NCBI GenBank assembly: GCA_947174995.1
Contig: CAMWLC010000003.1
Coordinates: 1-64,000 of the forward strand
Source: an uncultured Porphyromonadaceae bacterium
GTDB taxonomy: Bacteria > Bacteroidota > Bacteroidia > Bacteroidales > Muribaculaceae
DNA: 64,000 nt
Direction of reading: 5' to 3'
Positions 49,152 through 57,798 of the stretch are shown piece by piece (positions within the stretch are counted from its first letter, which is position 1; every line of letters begins with the position of its first letter). Below the pieces are notes generated by a model. The model ran no database searches, was not told the origin of the DNA, and saw only the letters and a program-made list of their open reading frames with translations. Position numbers and translations under genes: made by a program.

Positions 49152-49802
49152 TTACGTGAAAATCCGGACCTTGCGGTCGACTTGCAGACGGAGAGTGGCC
49201 AGGCGGTCGAACGCGGTCATTTCATGGGAGATGAGTATGACGGTGGTGTGGCGCGACACCAGCTCCATCAGGGAGTAAATGCGGTGTTCAAACTCCTTGT
49301 CCACATAGCTCAGGGGTTCGTCAAGCGCCAGCAGTTCGGGACGGCAGACGAGGGCGCGGGCCAGCAGGGTGCGCTGTAACTGGCCGCCGCTGAGCGCCCC
49401 GACAGGATGGTCGAGATAGGAGCCGATGCCCGTCATCTCCACCACCTCCTCAAACCTCTCGCGGGCATCCGAGGGGAGGCGTCCGAATATGCCGGTCATC
49501 ATGCCGGAGCGTACCGCCTCGGCAGCCGTGATAGGAAACCGCGTGTCGATGCCCGACTTCTGCGGAAGATAGCCGGTCAGGAGGCGGCGAACCCGCTCAC
49601 CGTCGGCGGAGAAGTATTCCACTTTTCCCGAGATGGGCCTCAGGAGCCCGAGCATGACGCGCATCAGGGTGGTCTTTCCGCCTCCGTTGGGTCCGGTGAC
49701 GGTGACGAAAGCACCACGCTCTATGGTCAGATCGGTGTGTCTCAGTATCGGGTGGCGCTCGTATCCCGCCGTGACGTCGGATAACTTGAGGATCGGTGGC
49801 AT
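49152..49802 (-). CDS. znuC: Zinc/manganese-type ABC transporter ATPase (216 aa)
   Basis: A complete ABC ATPase: Walker A GPNGGGKT at 37..44, Q-loop in YLPQKSG, signature LSGGQLQ, Walker B LLALDEP and the switch His in LISHE. It is most like ATPases of metal-uptake systems. It overlaps the end of the metal-binding lipoprotein gene by 61 bases. No permease gene (ZnuB) is adjacent, so the membrane partner must be encoded elsewhere. Metal specificity is inferred from the neighbour. Confidence 0.87.
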   Translation of the reverse strand: MPPILKLSDVTAGYERHPILRHTDLTIERGAFVTVTGPNGGGKTTLMRVMLGLLRPISGKVEYFSADGERVRRLLTGYLPQKSGIDTRFPITAAEAVRSGMMTGIFGRLPSDARERFEEVVEMTGIGSYLDHPVGALSGGQLQRTLLARALVCRPELLALDEPLSYVDKEFEHRIYSLMELVSRHTTVILISHEMTAFDRLATLRLQVDRKVRIFT

Positions 49803-50698
49803 TGGTTGATGAAAGATGATATTTGCAAAAGGGCGTCCTGCCAGTGCTCGGAGTTGAGTGGAACGGTCACGAGGGGCACGCCGAGGGTGCGTGCCGTCTC
49901 GCGTGCCCGCATCGGATCCTGCGAGGTCTCGGCCACCATGACGGCGGCTCCACGGGCCTCGCCGACCCTTCGGGCATATTCGGCGGGCGACTCCTCGGCC
50001 CCCTTGCGGCCAAGGGTGAGCTGACGCAACCCGTAGCGGCGTGCGAAATAGCTCAGCGAGGGGTGCATCATCACGAAAGCCCTCCCCCGCGAGGGGGCCA
50101 ACTCGCGCATGAGCCGCGCGTCGAGCGAATCGAGGTGCTCGAGCACGGAGTCGGCGCGGTGGCGATAGAGCGCCGCGTTGGCCGGGTCTATCTCCGCCAT
50201 TGCCCTCCCGATGTTGGCGACCGCTATCCGCATATTGAAAGGCGTCGTGGCCAGGTGGGGATCATAATCGTCGTGATCATGATTTCCATGCTCATCCTCT
50301 GCGTCGTGGCCATGGTGATGGTCATGATGATGCGTGTCCTCAAGGCGCGGAATCCCCTCGCCCACATTCACCAGCCGGAGCGAGGCGAAATTATGGCCGG
50401 CGGTTTCGGAGAGGTTCTCCTCGAAGCCGGGGGTGTCAAACGTGAAGAGGGCGCGGGAGGAGGCGAGGTCGCGCATTGTGGCCAGGGTCGGCTCATACGT
50501 CTCGGGATCGGCCCCGTCGGGGAGCATGGTCACCACCTCCCAACCCGGTCCGGCCACAGCCTTTGCCGCCCAGCTCAAGGGGGGCGACGTGGTCGCGAGC
50601 ACCCTCCCTCCTTCACCCTCCCCGCTATTCCCGCAGGAGAGAAGGGTAAGGAGGGAGAGGGAGAGAAGGGGCGCTGTCAGGGCGCGAGTGAAAATCAT
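49742..50698 (-). CDS. znuA: Zinc-type metal-binding lipoprotein of an ABC uptake system (318 aa)
   Basis: A cluster A-I periplasmic metal receptor. The lipobox LLSCGNS gives a lipidated Cys22. A His/Asp-rich loop at 123..143 (three HHH-type clusters) is the mark of zinc-binding ZnuA proteins. Further likely ligands are His in VMMHPSLSYFARRYGL and the Glu/Asp in MVAETSQDP. Start codon overlaps the trpS stop as ATGA. The C-terminus, which is encoded by the overlap with the ATPase gene, is Ser/Arg-rich and probably not structural. Confidence 0.9.
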   Translation of the reverse strand: MIFTRALTAPLLSLSLLTLLSCGNSGEGEGGRVLATTSPPLSWAAKAVAGPGWEVVTMLPDGADPETYEPTLATMRDLASSRALFTFDTPGFEENLSETAGHNFASLRLVNVGEGIPRLEDTHHHDHHHGHDAEDEHGNHDHDDYDPHLATTPFNMRIAVANIGRAMAEIDPANAALYRHRADSVLEHLDSLDARLMRELAPSRGRAFVMMHPSLSYFARRYGLRQLTLGRKGAEESPAEYARRVGEARGAAVMVAETSQDPMRARETARTLGVPLVTVPLNSEHWQDALLQISSFINQCHRSSSYPTSRRDTSATRY

Positions 50699-51756
50699 AT
50701 CTTTCGGATGCCCATGATCTCGCGGACATCGCGCAAGGTGTCGGCTGCATACGCGCGGGCTCTTTCGGCACCCTGCGCCACAACCTTCGAGAGATACTCG
50801 TCATTGTCGCGGATGTCGAGTATGCGCTGACGGATGGGCGCCACGATGGTCTCCAGGTCGGCGGCGAGCTGCTTCTTCATATCGCCGTATCTGATGGAGC
50901 AGTCGGCGTAAGCATCGCGGTAGTGGGCCACGACCTCGGGCTTGCTTGCCAGTTCCATGAGGGTGAAGAGATTCTCCACAGGTTGCGACACGGGCTGGTT
51001 GGGTTCCTTGGGTCCCTCGTCGGTCACGGCTCTCATCACCTTCTTGCGCAGCGTCTTCTCGTCATCGGCCAGATAGAGGCAATTGCCCTCGCTCTTGCCC
51101 ATCTTGCCGGAGCCGTCGAGTCCGGGCACCTTGATGGCCGCGGAGCCGAAATTGAAATTGACCGGTTCGCCGAAATAGTCCACGCCGTAGAAAGAATTGA
51201 AGCGGCGTGCGAAGCGGCGTGTCAGCTCGAGGTGCTGCTCCTGGTCCTTGCCCACGGGTACGAAATCGGCCTTGTGGATGAGAATATCCACGGCCATGAG
51301 GGTAGGATAGGTGAGCAGGCCCGCATTGACGCGGCCGTTGTTGGAGGAATTGCCGATGATATCCTTCTCTATCTCCTCGCCGTCGCCGGAGAGGCCGAGG
51401 GCCTTGCGTGCCTTGTCCTTGAAGGAGGCGGTGCGCATCAGTTCGCCGATGCCCACGTGCATATTGAGCAGCAGATACATCTCGGAGATCTCGGGCACGT
51501 CGCTCTGCACGTAGATGGTGTTCTTCTCCGGGTCGAGACCGGCGGCGATATACTCCGCAAGCACTGCCTTCACGCTCTCGTGGAGGGCCTTGGGATCGGG
51601 ATTTGTGGTCAGCGCGTGAAGGTCGGCGATGAAATATCGGGTGTCGTAGTCATCCTGCATCCTCACGAAGTTGCGTAGCGCTCCGAAATAATTACCGAGG
51701 TGGAGGTTGCCGGTGGAGCGAATGCCGGAGACCACTATCTTTTTCTTTTCTTCCAT
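50695..51756 (-). CDS. trpS: Tryptophanyl-tRNA synthetase
   Basis: A class I synthetase charging tRNA-Trp. The HIGH-like motif NLHLGN is at 17..22 (after SGIRSTG) and the KMSKS-like motif KMGKSEGN at 218..225. The length of 353 is normal. It leads an operon with znuA (ATGA overlap), znuC and the SpmA-SpmB-type gene. Confidence 0.97.
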   Translation of the reverse strand: MEEKKKIVVSGIRSTGNLHLGNYFGALRNFVRMQDDYDTRYFIADLHALTTNPDPKALHESVKAVLAEYIAAGLDPEKNTIYVQSDVPEISEMYLLLNMHVGIGELMRTASFKDKARKALGLSGDGEEIEKDIIGNSSNNGRVNAGLLTYPTLMAVDILIHKADFVPVGKDQEQHLELTRRFARRFNSFYGVDYFGEPVNFNFGSAAIKVPGLDGSGKMGKSEGNCLYLADDEKTLRKKVMRAVTDEGPKEPNQPVSQPVENLFTLMELASKPEVVAHYRDAYADCSIRYGDMKKQLAADLETIVAPIRQRILDIRDNDEYLSKVVAQGAERARAYAADTLRDVREIMGIRKI

Positions 51757-51769
51757 ATCTTTAAGTATT

Positions 51770-51777
51770 CAAATTTA
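51770..51777 (-). promoter_or_regulatory. Promoter -7 box of trpS operon
   Basis: Minus-strand TAAATTTG, a perfect TAnnTTTG box, 14 bases upstream of the trpS ATG. Confidence 0.5.
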
Positions 51778-51836
51778 AGCTATACTATCAAAAGTTTGAA
51801 TTTTCTTTGAGGTAATTGAGGCCGGGCGCAATGCGG

Positions 51837-52346
51837 TCACCATCGGTAGGGGTAGAGCGCGGCCGCATGATCCCGCGCCCGGGAGAGGCGGAGCGCCAGG
51901 CCCTCCCCCTCAGGGTCGGGGGTGCCGTCGGGATTGTCCGGAAACGCCTGTTCGAGATAGAGCGCGGCGGTGTCGATATGCTTATGCAGCGAGGTGCGGT
52001 AGGAGAGGCGGCGCCATCGCGTGTCGAGCCAATCGGCCTGTGTCTCGGCCACATGGATGAGGAGATCCGCCACGGGGACGCGGTCAAACACCATGGTCGT
52101 GAAATCCTTGACAATCTTGTTGAGATCCGTGAGGGAGGGGCGTCGGCGCGGGCGGTCGGGGGAGGTGAAAAACACCTTCTCAACCCCCTTGCGGGCCTTC
52201 TCCAGCGCCTTTTGTGCATCCGGCTCCTGCCAGAACTCGAGATACTCGCGGGCATCCTTGCGGGCGTCATACAGCTCGAGCACCATCTCGGCCATCTGTT
52301 CCGCCGGCATCTCCGCCAGAATCTTCTTCAACCGCGCCCTGCTCAT
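51837..52346 (-). CDS. Small DUF6155-like protein (169 aa)
   Basis: I do not know a function. The N-terminal 80 residues are helical and charged (MSRARLKKILAEMPAEQMAEMVLELYD, shortened here at the Tyr-Asp; then EYLEFWQEPDAQKALEKA), resembling DUF6155 proteins as I remember them. The rest is also helical and ends DHAAALYPYRW. I start it at the ATG at 52346, which overlaps the stop codon of the GHL10 gene as ATGA; longer in-frame starts would lie within that gene and are Arg/Gly-rich nonsense. Confidence 0.75.
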   Translation of the reverse strand: MSRARLKKILAEMPAEQMAEMVLELYDARKDAREYLEFWQEPDAQKALEKARKGVEKVFFTSPDRPRRRPSLTDLNKIVKDFTTMVFDRVPVADLLIHVAETQADWLDTRWRRLSYRTSLHKHIDTAALYLEQAFPDNPDGTPDPEGEGLALRLSRARDHAAALYPYRW

Positions 52347-53902
52347 TTGTGGATGGATATTGTCGCGGGCGCGGACTCGCGGTTCATGCGGTCGAGGGCC
52401 GTCACAGCAAAGCGCAGACGAGTCGCCTCCTCCGCGCTGTCGGCCACCTTCACCCGCGAGTGGGGAGTGAGGAGGGTGAGGGTGCCGGGGGTGTCGATGT
52501 CTGCCTCCTCGTCGGGGAAGAAGATATAGATGCCATATCTCACCACATCCTCCCCCTTGGCCGGCACGCTGACCTTCGCCCCGGGCTTCACACCGGCGGG
52601 GAGCGCCCCGGGCTGACCGGGGACGGTGCGTGCCGGAGACCAGGAGAGCCACACTCCGTCGGATGTGGTCTCGAGCTTAAGGCCGGAGGGGGCGGCGGGG
52701 CGGCGCGAGGCGTCTCCCCATGCCGGGGGAAGGGCAGGATCGGCCTGATAGTTTACCGCGAGGGAATCGAGCACACCCTTGTAATTGTCCGTCACCCAGT
52801 ATCCGTGCCACCACACGTTACCCTTCACATTGGGCAGCGAGCGCGACAGCCCGATCTTAGTGCCGAGTTCATTGGGGCGCTTCGCCTTGGGGTCGGGTGT
52901 GTCCATGGTGCGCTTGGTGTCCTGGCCAATGTAGAGCTGCACCTTGGGATTCACGTGGTCGTTCCACCAGTGTGCCAGATGGCGGCTCGGGGCTGCCTTC
53001 ATGTCGAGGGTCCAGTAGAGCTGCGGGGCGAGATAATCCACCCATCCCTTGTCTGCCCAGAGGAGCACGTCGGCGTAAAGGTCGTCGTAATTCTGAAGGC
53101 CGCTGGAATTGGAGCCCCTCGGATCGGAGGCCTTGTTGCGCCAGATGCCGAATGGCGAGACTCCAAAACGCACCCAGGGCTTCGTGGCGCGTATCGTCTT
53201 GTGGAGCTGCTCGATGAGAAGATCCACATTGTGGCGGCGCCAGTCGTTGCGGGGCATAGTGCCTCCGAAGCGGTCGTAGCTCATCTTGTCGTTCTGAAAC
53301 TTCTGTCCGTTGGCGGGGTAGGGGTAGAAATAATCGTCGATATGGATGGCATCCACGTCATAACGGCGCGTGATGTCGGCCACGACGTCGCAGATGTAGT
53401 CGCGATTTTCGGGATATGCGGGGTCGAAAAAGGTCTGCCCGTTGAATTTCACGAATCTCTCGGGGTGGCGGTGAGATATATGGTCGATGGGGAGCACCTC
53501 CTTGGGATTGGATGTCACGCGGTAGGGATTGAGCCATGCATGAAACTCCATGCCCCTCTCGTGGGCCTCGCGGATGGTGAACTCCATGGGGTCCCAGGGA
53601 GTGGCGGGAGCCTTGCCGCGCCGTCCGGCCAGCCATGCGGTCCAGGGTTCGATGTCCGACTCATACATGGCATCGGCCGTGGGGCGCACCTGGAATATAA
53701 CCGCATTGCATCCGGCCTCCTTGAGCCTGTCGAGCTGCCGGCGGATATACTCCTTGTTCTGCTCGGTGTTCTTACCCTGGTATTGCGACTGCCCGATGAT
53801 ATGGAGCCATGCGCCCCGGAACTCCCTTTTAGGGGAGTCCGAGGCGAATGAGGAGACTATCGCTCCGGCTATGAGGGAGATGATGATGAGAAGTCTTTTC
53901 AT
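52343..53902 (-). CDS. GHL10-type glycoside-hydrolase-like protein, exported (519 aa)
   Basis: A signal peptide (LLIIISLIAGAIVSSFA) precedes a TIM-barrel of the GHL10/DUF187 (YngK-like) family: REFRGAWLHIIGQS (about 26..39), NAVIFQVRPTADAMY, GMEFHAWLNPYR and DAIHIDDYFYPYP, which carries the likely catalytic acids. A fibronectin-like domain follows near 430..519. Relatives act on peptidoglycan or surface glycans, but the substrate of this one cannot be told. It follows valS by 10 bases. Confidence 0.88.
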   Translation of the reverse strand: MKRLLIIISLIAGAIVSSFASDSPKREFRGAWLHIIGQSQYQGKNTEQNKEYIRRQLDRLKEAGCNAVIFQVRPTADAMYESDIEPWTAWLAGRRGKAPATPWDPMEFTIREAHERGMEFHAWLNPYRVTSNPKEVLPIDHISHRHPERFVKFNGQTFFDPAYPENRDYICDVVADITRRYDVDAIHIDDYFYPYPANGQKFQNDKMSYDRFGGTMPRNDWRRHNVDLLIEQLHKTIRATKPWVRFGVSPFGIWRNKASDPRGSNSSGLQNYDDLYADVLLWADKGWVDYLAPQLYWTLDMKAAPSRHLAHWWNDHVNPKVQLYIGQDTKRTMDTPDPKAKRPNELGTKIGLSRSLPNVKGNVWWHGYWVTDNYKGVLDSLAVNYQADPALPPAWGDASRRPAAPSGLKLETTSDGVWLSWSPARTVPGQPGALPAGVKPGAKVSVPAKGEDVVRYGIYIFFPDEEADIDTPGTLTLLTPHSRVKVADSAEEATRLRFAVTALDRMNRESAPATISIHK

Positions 53903-53912
53903 TCAGTGTCCA

Positions 53913-56612
53913 TTACTTGGAAGAGGGGGACTTCAAGGCCTTCAGCGCGGACTCGATGGCCGCGATTTTCTCCTTGGCGTCAGACTGTTTCTTTCGCTCG
54001 AGAGCCACTACGGCCTCGGGGGCGTTGGCCACGAAGCGCTCGTTGGAGAGCTTCTTCTCCACGCCGGCGAGGAATCCGGTGTAGCGCTTCAGGTCGGCCT
54101 CGAGTTTTGCGATCTCGGCCTCGACATCGATGTTGCCCTCCAGGGGGATGGAGTATTCCACGGCTCCGGCGATAAACGCGGCGGCAGTCGGCGACTTCTC
54201 CTCCACGGCGCGGATCACGTCGATATTTCCCATCTTGCTGATCACGGCGTCGAGAGTGGCGTCATGCGCCCCCTTGACGTTGAGTTCGAGTGTGTCCTTG
54301 TTGGGAATCTGACGCTGTTTGCGGATGGTGCGTATGCCGGCCACCACCTCCTTGAGGTGCTCGAAGCGGGAGAGCACGGCGGGGTCGAAACTGCCCGGTT
54401 CGGGGAGACGCGCGTACATGATGCTCTCACCCTCGCGGCGCTCGTAGAGATGCTGCCAGAGCTCTTCGGTGATGAAGGGCATGAAGGGGTGGAGCATCTT
54501 GAGGAGGGTGTCGAAGAAGGAGAGCGTCGCGTCATACGTGGCGCGGTCCATCGGGGAGCCGAATGCGGGCTTCACGACCTCGAGATACCACGACGAGAAC
54601 TCGTCCCAGAAGAGGCGGTAGAGGGCCATCAGGGCTTCGGATATGCGGTATTTCCCCATGAGGTCCTCCATCTCGGCGAGGGTGTCGGAGAGGCGGGCCT
54701 CAAACCACTCCACAGCGAGGCGCGAGGCCTCGGGGGCCGGGGTGTCGGCCACCTCCCAACCCTTTACGAGGCGGAAAGCGTTCCAGATCTTGTTGCAGAA
54801 ATTGCGTCCCTGCTCCACGAGGGCGTCGTCATACATGATATCGTGTCCGGCGGGGGCGGCGAGCATCAGGCCCATGCGCACGCCGTCGGCGCCGAAGCGC
54901 TCGATGAGGTCAAGGGGATCAGGGGAGTTACCGAGCGACTTTGACATCTTGCGGCCTATCTTGTCGCGCACGATGCCGGTGAAATACACGTTGTCGAAGG
55001 GCTGCTTGCCGACATACTCGTATCCGGCCATGATCATGCGGGCCACCCAGAAGAAGATGATGTCCGGGCCGGTGACGAGCGTGGCGGTCGGGTAATAATA
55101 GTCAATCTCGGGATTGCCGGGATTGTTGATGCCGTCGAAGAGGGTGATGGGCCAGAGCCAGGAGGAGAACCAGGTGTCGAGCGCTCCGGGGTCCTGGGTC
55201 AGATCCTCCATTTTCATGTCGGGATTTCCCGTGGCCTCGCGGGCCTTTTCGAGAGCTTCCTCGGGAGTGGGAGCCACGACGAAGGCCTCCTCATCCGTGC
55301 CGTTGTCGTAGAAGTAGGCCGGGATGCGGTGTCCCCACCAGAGCTGACGGCTGATACACCAGTCCTTGATGTTCTCGAGCCACACGCGATATGTGTTCTT
55401 GTATTTCTCCGGCACGAAGCGGATGATGTCGTCCATGACGGGAGCAAGGGAGATTTTTGCGAAGTGCTCCATTTTGACGAACCACTGCAGCGAGAGTCTC
55501 GGCTCGATAGGCACCTTGGTGCGCTCCGAGAGGCCCACGTTGTTGACGTAATCCTCCACCTTCTCGAGCAGGCCGGCCTTCGCGAGGTCTTCGGATATTG
55601 CCTTGCGGCAGTCAAAACGGTCCATGCCGACATATAGGCCGGCCGCTTCCGCTATGGTGCCGTCCTCGTTGAGCATGTCGATAGTGTCGAGGTTGTGGGT
55701 CTTGCCCAGCTCGTAGTCGTTTTTGTCATGTGCGGGAGTCACCTTGAGGCATCCGGTGCCGAAGTCGATCTCCACATACCGGTCTTCGATGACAGGAATT
55801 TCGCGCCCCACGAGAGGCACGATGACGCGGCGTCCCTTGAGCCATGCGTTCTTGGGATCCTTGGGGTTGATGCACATGGCGGTGTCGCCCATGATGGTCT
55901 CGGGGCGCGTGGTGGCCACCACGGCATAGTGGCGCCCCTCGGCGTCGGTGTGGACCACGCTCCCCACCGGCGCGTCGAGAGTGTCAGGCTCCTGCGCGAG
56001 ATAATACTTTAGATAGTAGAGTTTGGACTGCTCCTCCTCGAAGAAGACCTCGTCGTCGGAGAGGGCGGTGCGGTTCTGGGGATCCCAGTTCACCATTCTC
56101 AGTCCGCGGTAGATGAGTCCCTTGTCATAGAGGTCGCAGAACACCTTCGTCACGGCCTCGCTCCGGGAGGGGTCCATGGTGAAGGCTGTGCGCTCCCAGT
56201 CGCAGGAGGCACCGAGTTTGCGGAGCTGCTGAAGGATTATCCCCCCATGCTTTTCCGTCCACTCCCAGGCGTGCTTGAGAAACTCCTCGCGCGTGAGGTC
56301 AGTCTTCTTGATACCCTCGGAGGCGAGTTTGGCTATCACCTTCGTTTCGGTGGAGATTGAGGCGTGGTCGGTGCCGGGCACCCAGAGGGCGTTTTTGCCC
56401 TGCATGCGGGCGCGTCTGACGAGGATGTCCTGGATGGTGTTGTTGAGCATGTGGCCCATGTGGAGCACACCGGTCACGTTCGGTGGCGGGATGACGATGC
56501 AGTAGGGTTCGCGGCCGTCCGGCTCGGAATGGAAGAGCTTGTGTTCCATCCAGTAGGAATACCATTTGTCCTCCACCTCGGAGGGGTTGTATTTGGGGGC
56601 TAAATCTAACAT
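53913..56612 (-). CDS. valS: Valyl-tRNA synthetase
   Basis: A class I synthetase charging tRNA-Val. HIGH-type motif HMGH at 51..54 in [13 protein letters not shown], editing domain in the middle, KMSKS at 555..559 and the C-terminal coiled-coil arm (last 70 residues) are present. The length of 899 is normal. A REP-like hairpin lies just upstream. It leads the unit valS, GHL10, DUF6155-like. Confidence 0.98.
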   Translation of the reverse strand: MLDLAPKYNPSEVEDKWYSYWMEHKLFHSEPDGREPYCIVIPPPNVTGVLHMGHMLNNTIQDILVRRARMQGKNALWVPGTDHASISTETKVIAKLASEGIKKTDLTREEFLKHAWEWTEKHGGIILQQLRKLGASCDWERTAFTMDPSRSEAVTKVFCDLYDKGLIYRGLRMVNWDPQNRTALSDDEVFFEEEQSKLYYLKYYLAQEPDTLDAPVGSVVHTDAEGRHYAVVATTRPETIMGDTAMCINPKDPKNAWLKGRRVIVPLVGREIPVIEDRYVEIDFGTGCLKVTPAHDKNDYELGKTHNLDTIDMLNEDGTIAEAAGLYVGMDRFDCRKAISEDLAKAGLLEKVEDYVNNVGLSERTKVPIEPRLSLQWFVKMEHFAKISLAPVMDDIIRFVPEKYKNTYRVWLENIKDWCISRQLWWGHRIPAYFYDNGTDEEAFVVAPTPEEALEKAREATGNPDMKMEDLTQDPGALDTWFSSWLWPITLFDGINNPGNPEIDYYYPTATLVTGPDIIFFWVARMIMAGYEYVGKQPFDNVYFTGIVRDKIGRKMSKSLGNSPDPLDLIERFGADGVRMGLMLAAPAGHDIMYDDALVEQGRNFCNKIWNAFRLVKGWEVADTPAPEASRLAVEWFEARLSDTLAEMEDLMGKYRISEALMALYRLFWDEFSSWYLEVVKPAFGSPMDRATYDATLSFFDTLLKMLHPFMPFITEELWQHLYERREGESIMYARLPEPGSFDPAVLSRFEHLKEVVAGIRTIRKQRQIPNKDTLELNVKGAHDATLDAVISKMGNIDVIRAVEEKSPTAAAFIAGAVEYSIPLEGNIDVEAEIAKLEADLKRYTGFLAGVEKKLSNERFVANAPEAVVALERKKQSDAKEKIAAIESALKALKSPSSK

Positions 56613-56630
56613 ACTGTTTATTTTCTTTGT

Positions 56631-56650
56631 GGACGTGGCGATCCACGTCC
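56631..56650. repeat. REP-like hairpin upstream of valS
   Basis: GGACGTGG (56631..56638) and CCACGTCC (56643..56650) around a CGAT loop. Read on the minus strand it shares GTAGGGACGTGG with the element near 47763. Confidence 0.6.
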
Positions 56651-56665
56651 CTACGTTATTGTCGA

Positions 56666-57433
56666 TTATTTTGTTTTTTCGATGCCGAGGCCGAAGAGGG
56701 CGTAGTCGTAAAAGACCGGGTCATCGGGGCGGAATTTCCTCAGGGCATCGGTGATGATTTCCGTGGAGCGACGGTCGGCTGCCTTGCGGTCGAGTAGGCC
56801 GAGTTCGCGCGCGGTGTTGCCGACATGGACGTCGAGGGGGATGTAGAGTCTGCTTTTCGGTATGGATTTCCACACCCCCATGTCCACTATACCGTCATCC
56901 CTGACGAGCCATCGGAGCGCCATGTTGACGCGTTTCAGGGCGGTGGTCTTCATGTTGCCCGGGAGGGTGCGCGTGCAGGAGATGCCGCCGTTGGCGTCGG
57001 CGCAGAGGGCGTTGAGCCTCTCCACGAGGAGCCAGGCCGGGGCCTTGGAGTCGCCGCATCCCATGGCGGCGGCGAAGGCGTCGAGCGAGCCGTAGCGTGT
57101 GTAGACCTCCCTGAGTCCGCGCAACAGATGACGCAGATGCTGCGAGAAGAGGGTGCGGTGGATGTTCAGTCCGTCGGGGAGATCCTCGTAGCCCCGGTCG
57201 AGCACGTAGTCGAGGGGCCGGTTGTCCATCAGGGAGAGGAGACGGTCGGCGTCACGGCATATCATCTTGCGGTTGCCCCAGGCTATGATGGCCGAAAGGA
57301 GAGCCGCTATCTCGATGTCGGGCAACGACTCGAAGCGGCGGGGAAACTGCACCGGGTCATCGGCTATGAAGGCCGGAGAATTGATGCGCGTCGCCTCGCT
57401 GTCAAGAAGATCTTTCAGGTCGTTCTGCGTCAT
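56666..57433 (-). CDS. TIGR02757-family protein (255 aa)
   Basis: A conserved Bacteroidota family of unknown role that looks related to the helix-hairpin-helix DNA glycosylases. Signature stretches are present: [10 protein letters not shown] (about 25..34), [22 protein letters not shown] and [16 protein letters not shown], with [13 protein letters not shown] near the end. It is probably a DNA repair or nucleic-acid-binding enzyme, but this is not shown. The start at 57433 is the last of three near-copies of ATGACGCAG. Confidence 0.88.
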   Translation of the reverse strand: MTQNDLKDLLDSEATRINSPAFIADDPVQFPRRFESLPDIEIAALLSAIIAWGNRKMICRDADRLLSLMDNRPLDYVLDRGYEDLPDGLNIHRTLFSQHLRHLLRGLREVYTRYGSLDAFAAAMGCGDSKAPAWLLVERLNALCADANGGISCTRTLPGNMKTTALKRVNMALRWLVRDDGIVDMGVWKSIPKSRLYIPLDVHVGNTARELGLLDRKAADRRSTEIITDALRKFRPDDPVFYDYALFGLGIEKTK

Positions 57434-57461
57434 ATATCCTGCGTTATATATCCTGCGTCAT
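57432..57461 (-). repeat. 14-bp tandem duplication at a start codon with a 5-codon mini-frame
   Basis: On the minus strand ATGACGCAG (57461), ATAACGCAG and ATGACGCAG (57433) follow each other 14 bases apart with GATAT between. The first ATG overlaps the lipoprotein stop codon as ATGA, and reads MTQDI then TAA. The second complete copy is the start of the TIGR02757 gene. Confidence 0.7.
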
Positions 57462-57796
57462 TTCGAGTCCCCGGCTTCGGTTTTGCGGCGTTTCAGCACC
57501 GTCCTGACGGTGCTGTCGAAAGCGGCGTCGTAGGTCTTGGAGAGCTCGGGATGTCCCCGGGCAGCGAATATCGCCTCGGCGGAATCCTTGAGGACCCCGG
57601 CCGCTTCGGCCAAGGAGAGGGTGTCAGGCCATTCGCGGTTGATTATCGCCCTTGCATCGTTACGCGCACTCATCCTCGCCCTCTCCTCAGGGGAGGTTTC
57701 CTCTCCAGCCCCCGTGCAGGAGCAGAGGGGGAGGAGAGCAAGGAGGAGAGTAAGGAGAGGGAGATGGGTGAAGATGCGTGCGTGATTGAGTTTCAT
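57458..57796 (-). CDS. Small lipoprotein of unknown function (112 aa)
   Basis: The start is at the ATG at 57796, two bases after the peptidase stop; it gives a good lipoprotein signal (THLPLLTLLLALLPLCSC, lipidated Cys27). The mature part is a charged helical domain (ERARMSARNDARAIINREW, SLAEAAGVLKDSAEAIFAA) ending in a basic tail. I do not recognise the family. Its place between an S9 peptidase and a TIGR02757 gene does not suggest a role. Confidence 0.75.
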   Translation of the reverse strand: MKLNHARIFTHLPLLTLLLALLPLCSCTGAGEETSPEERARMSARNDARAIINREWPDTLSLAEAAGVLKDSAEAIFAARGHPELSKTYDAAFDSTVRTVLKRRKTEAGDSK

Positions 57797-57798
57797 TT

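Noticed and set aside
51788-52270. 160-codon frame overlapping the DUF6155-like gene
   Set aside because: Ser/Arg/Pro-rich shadow in another frame; the frame starting at 52346 is coupled to its neighbour and has a normal composition.
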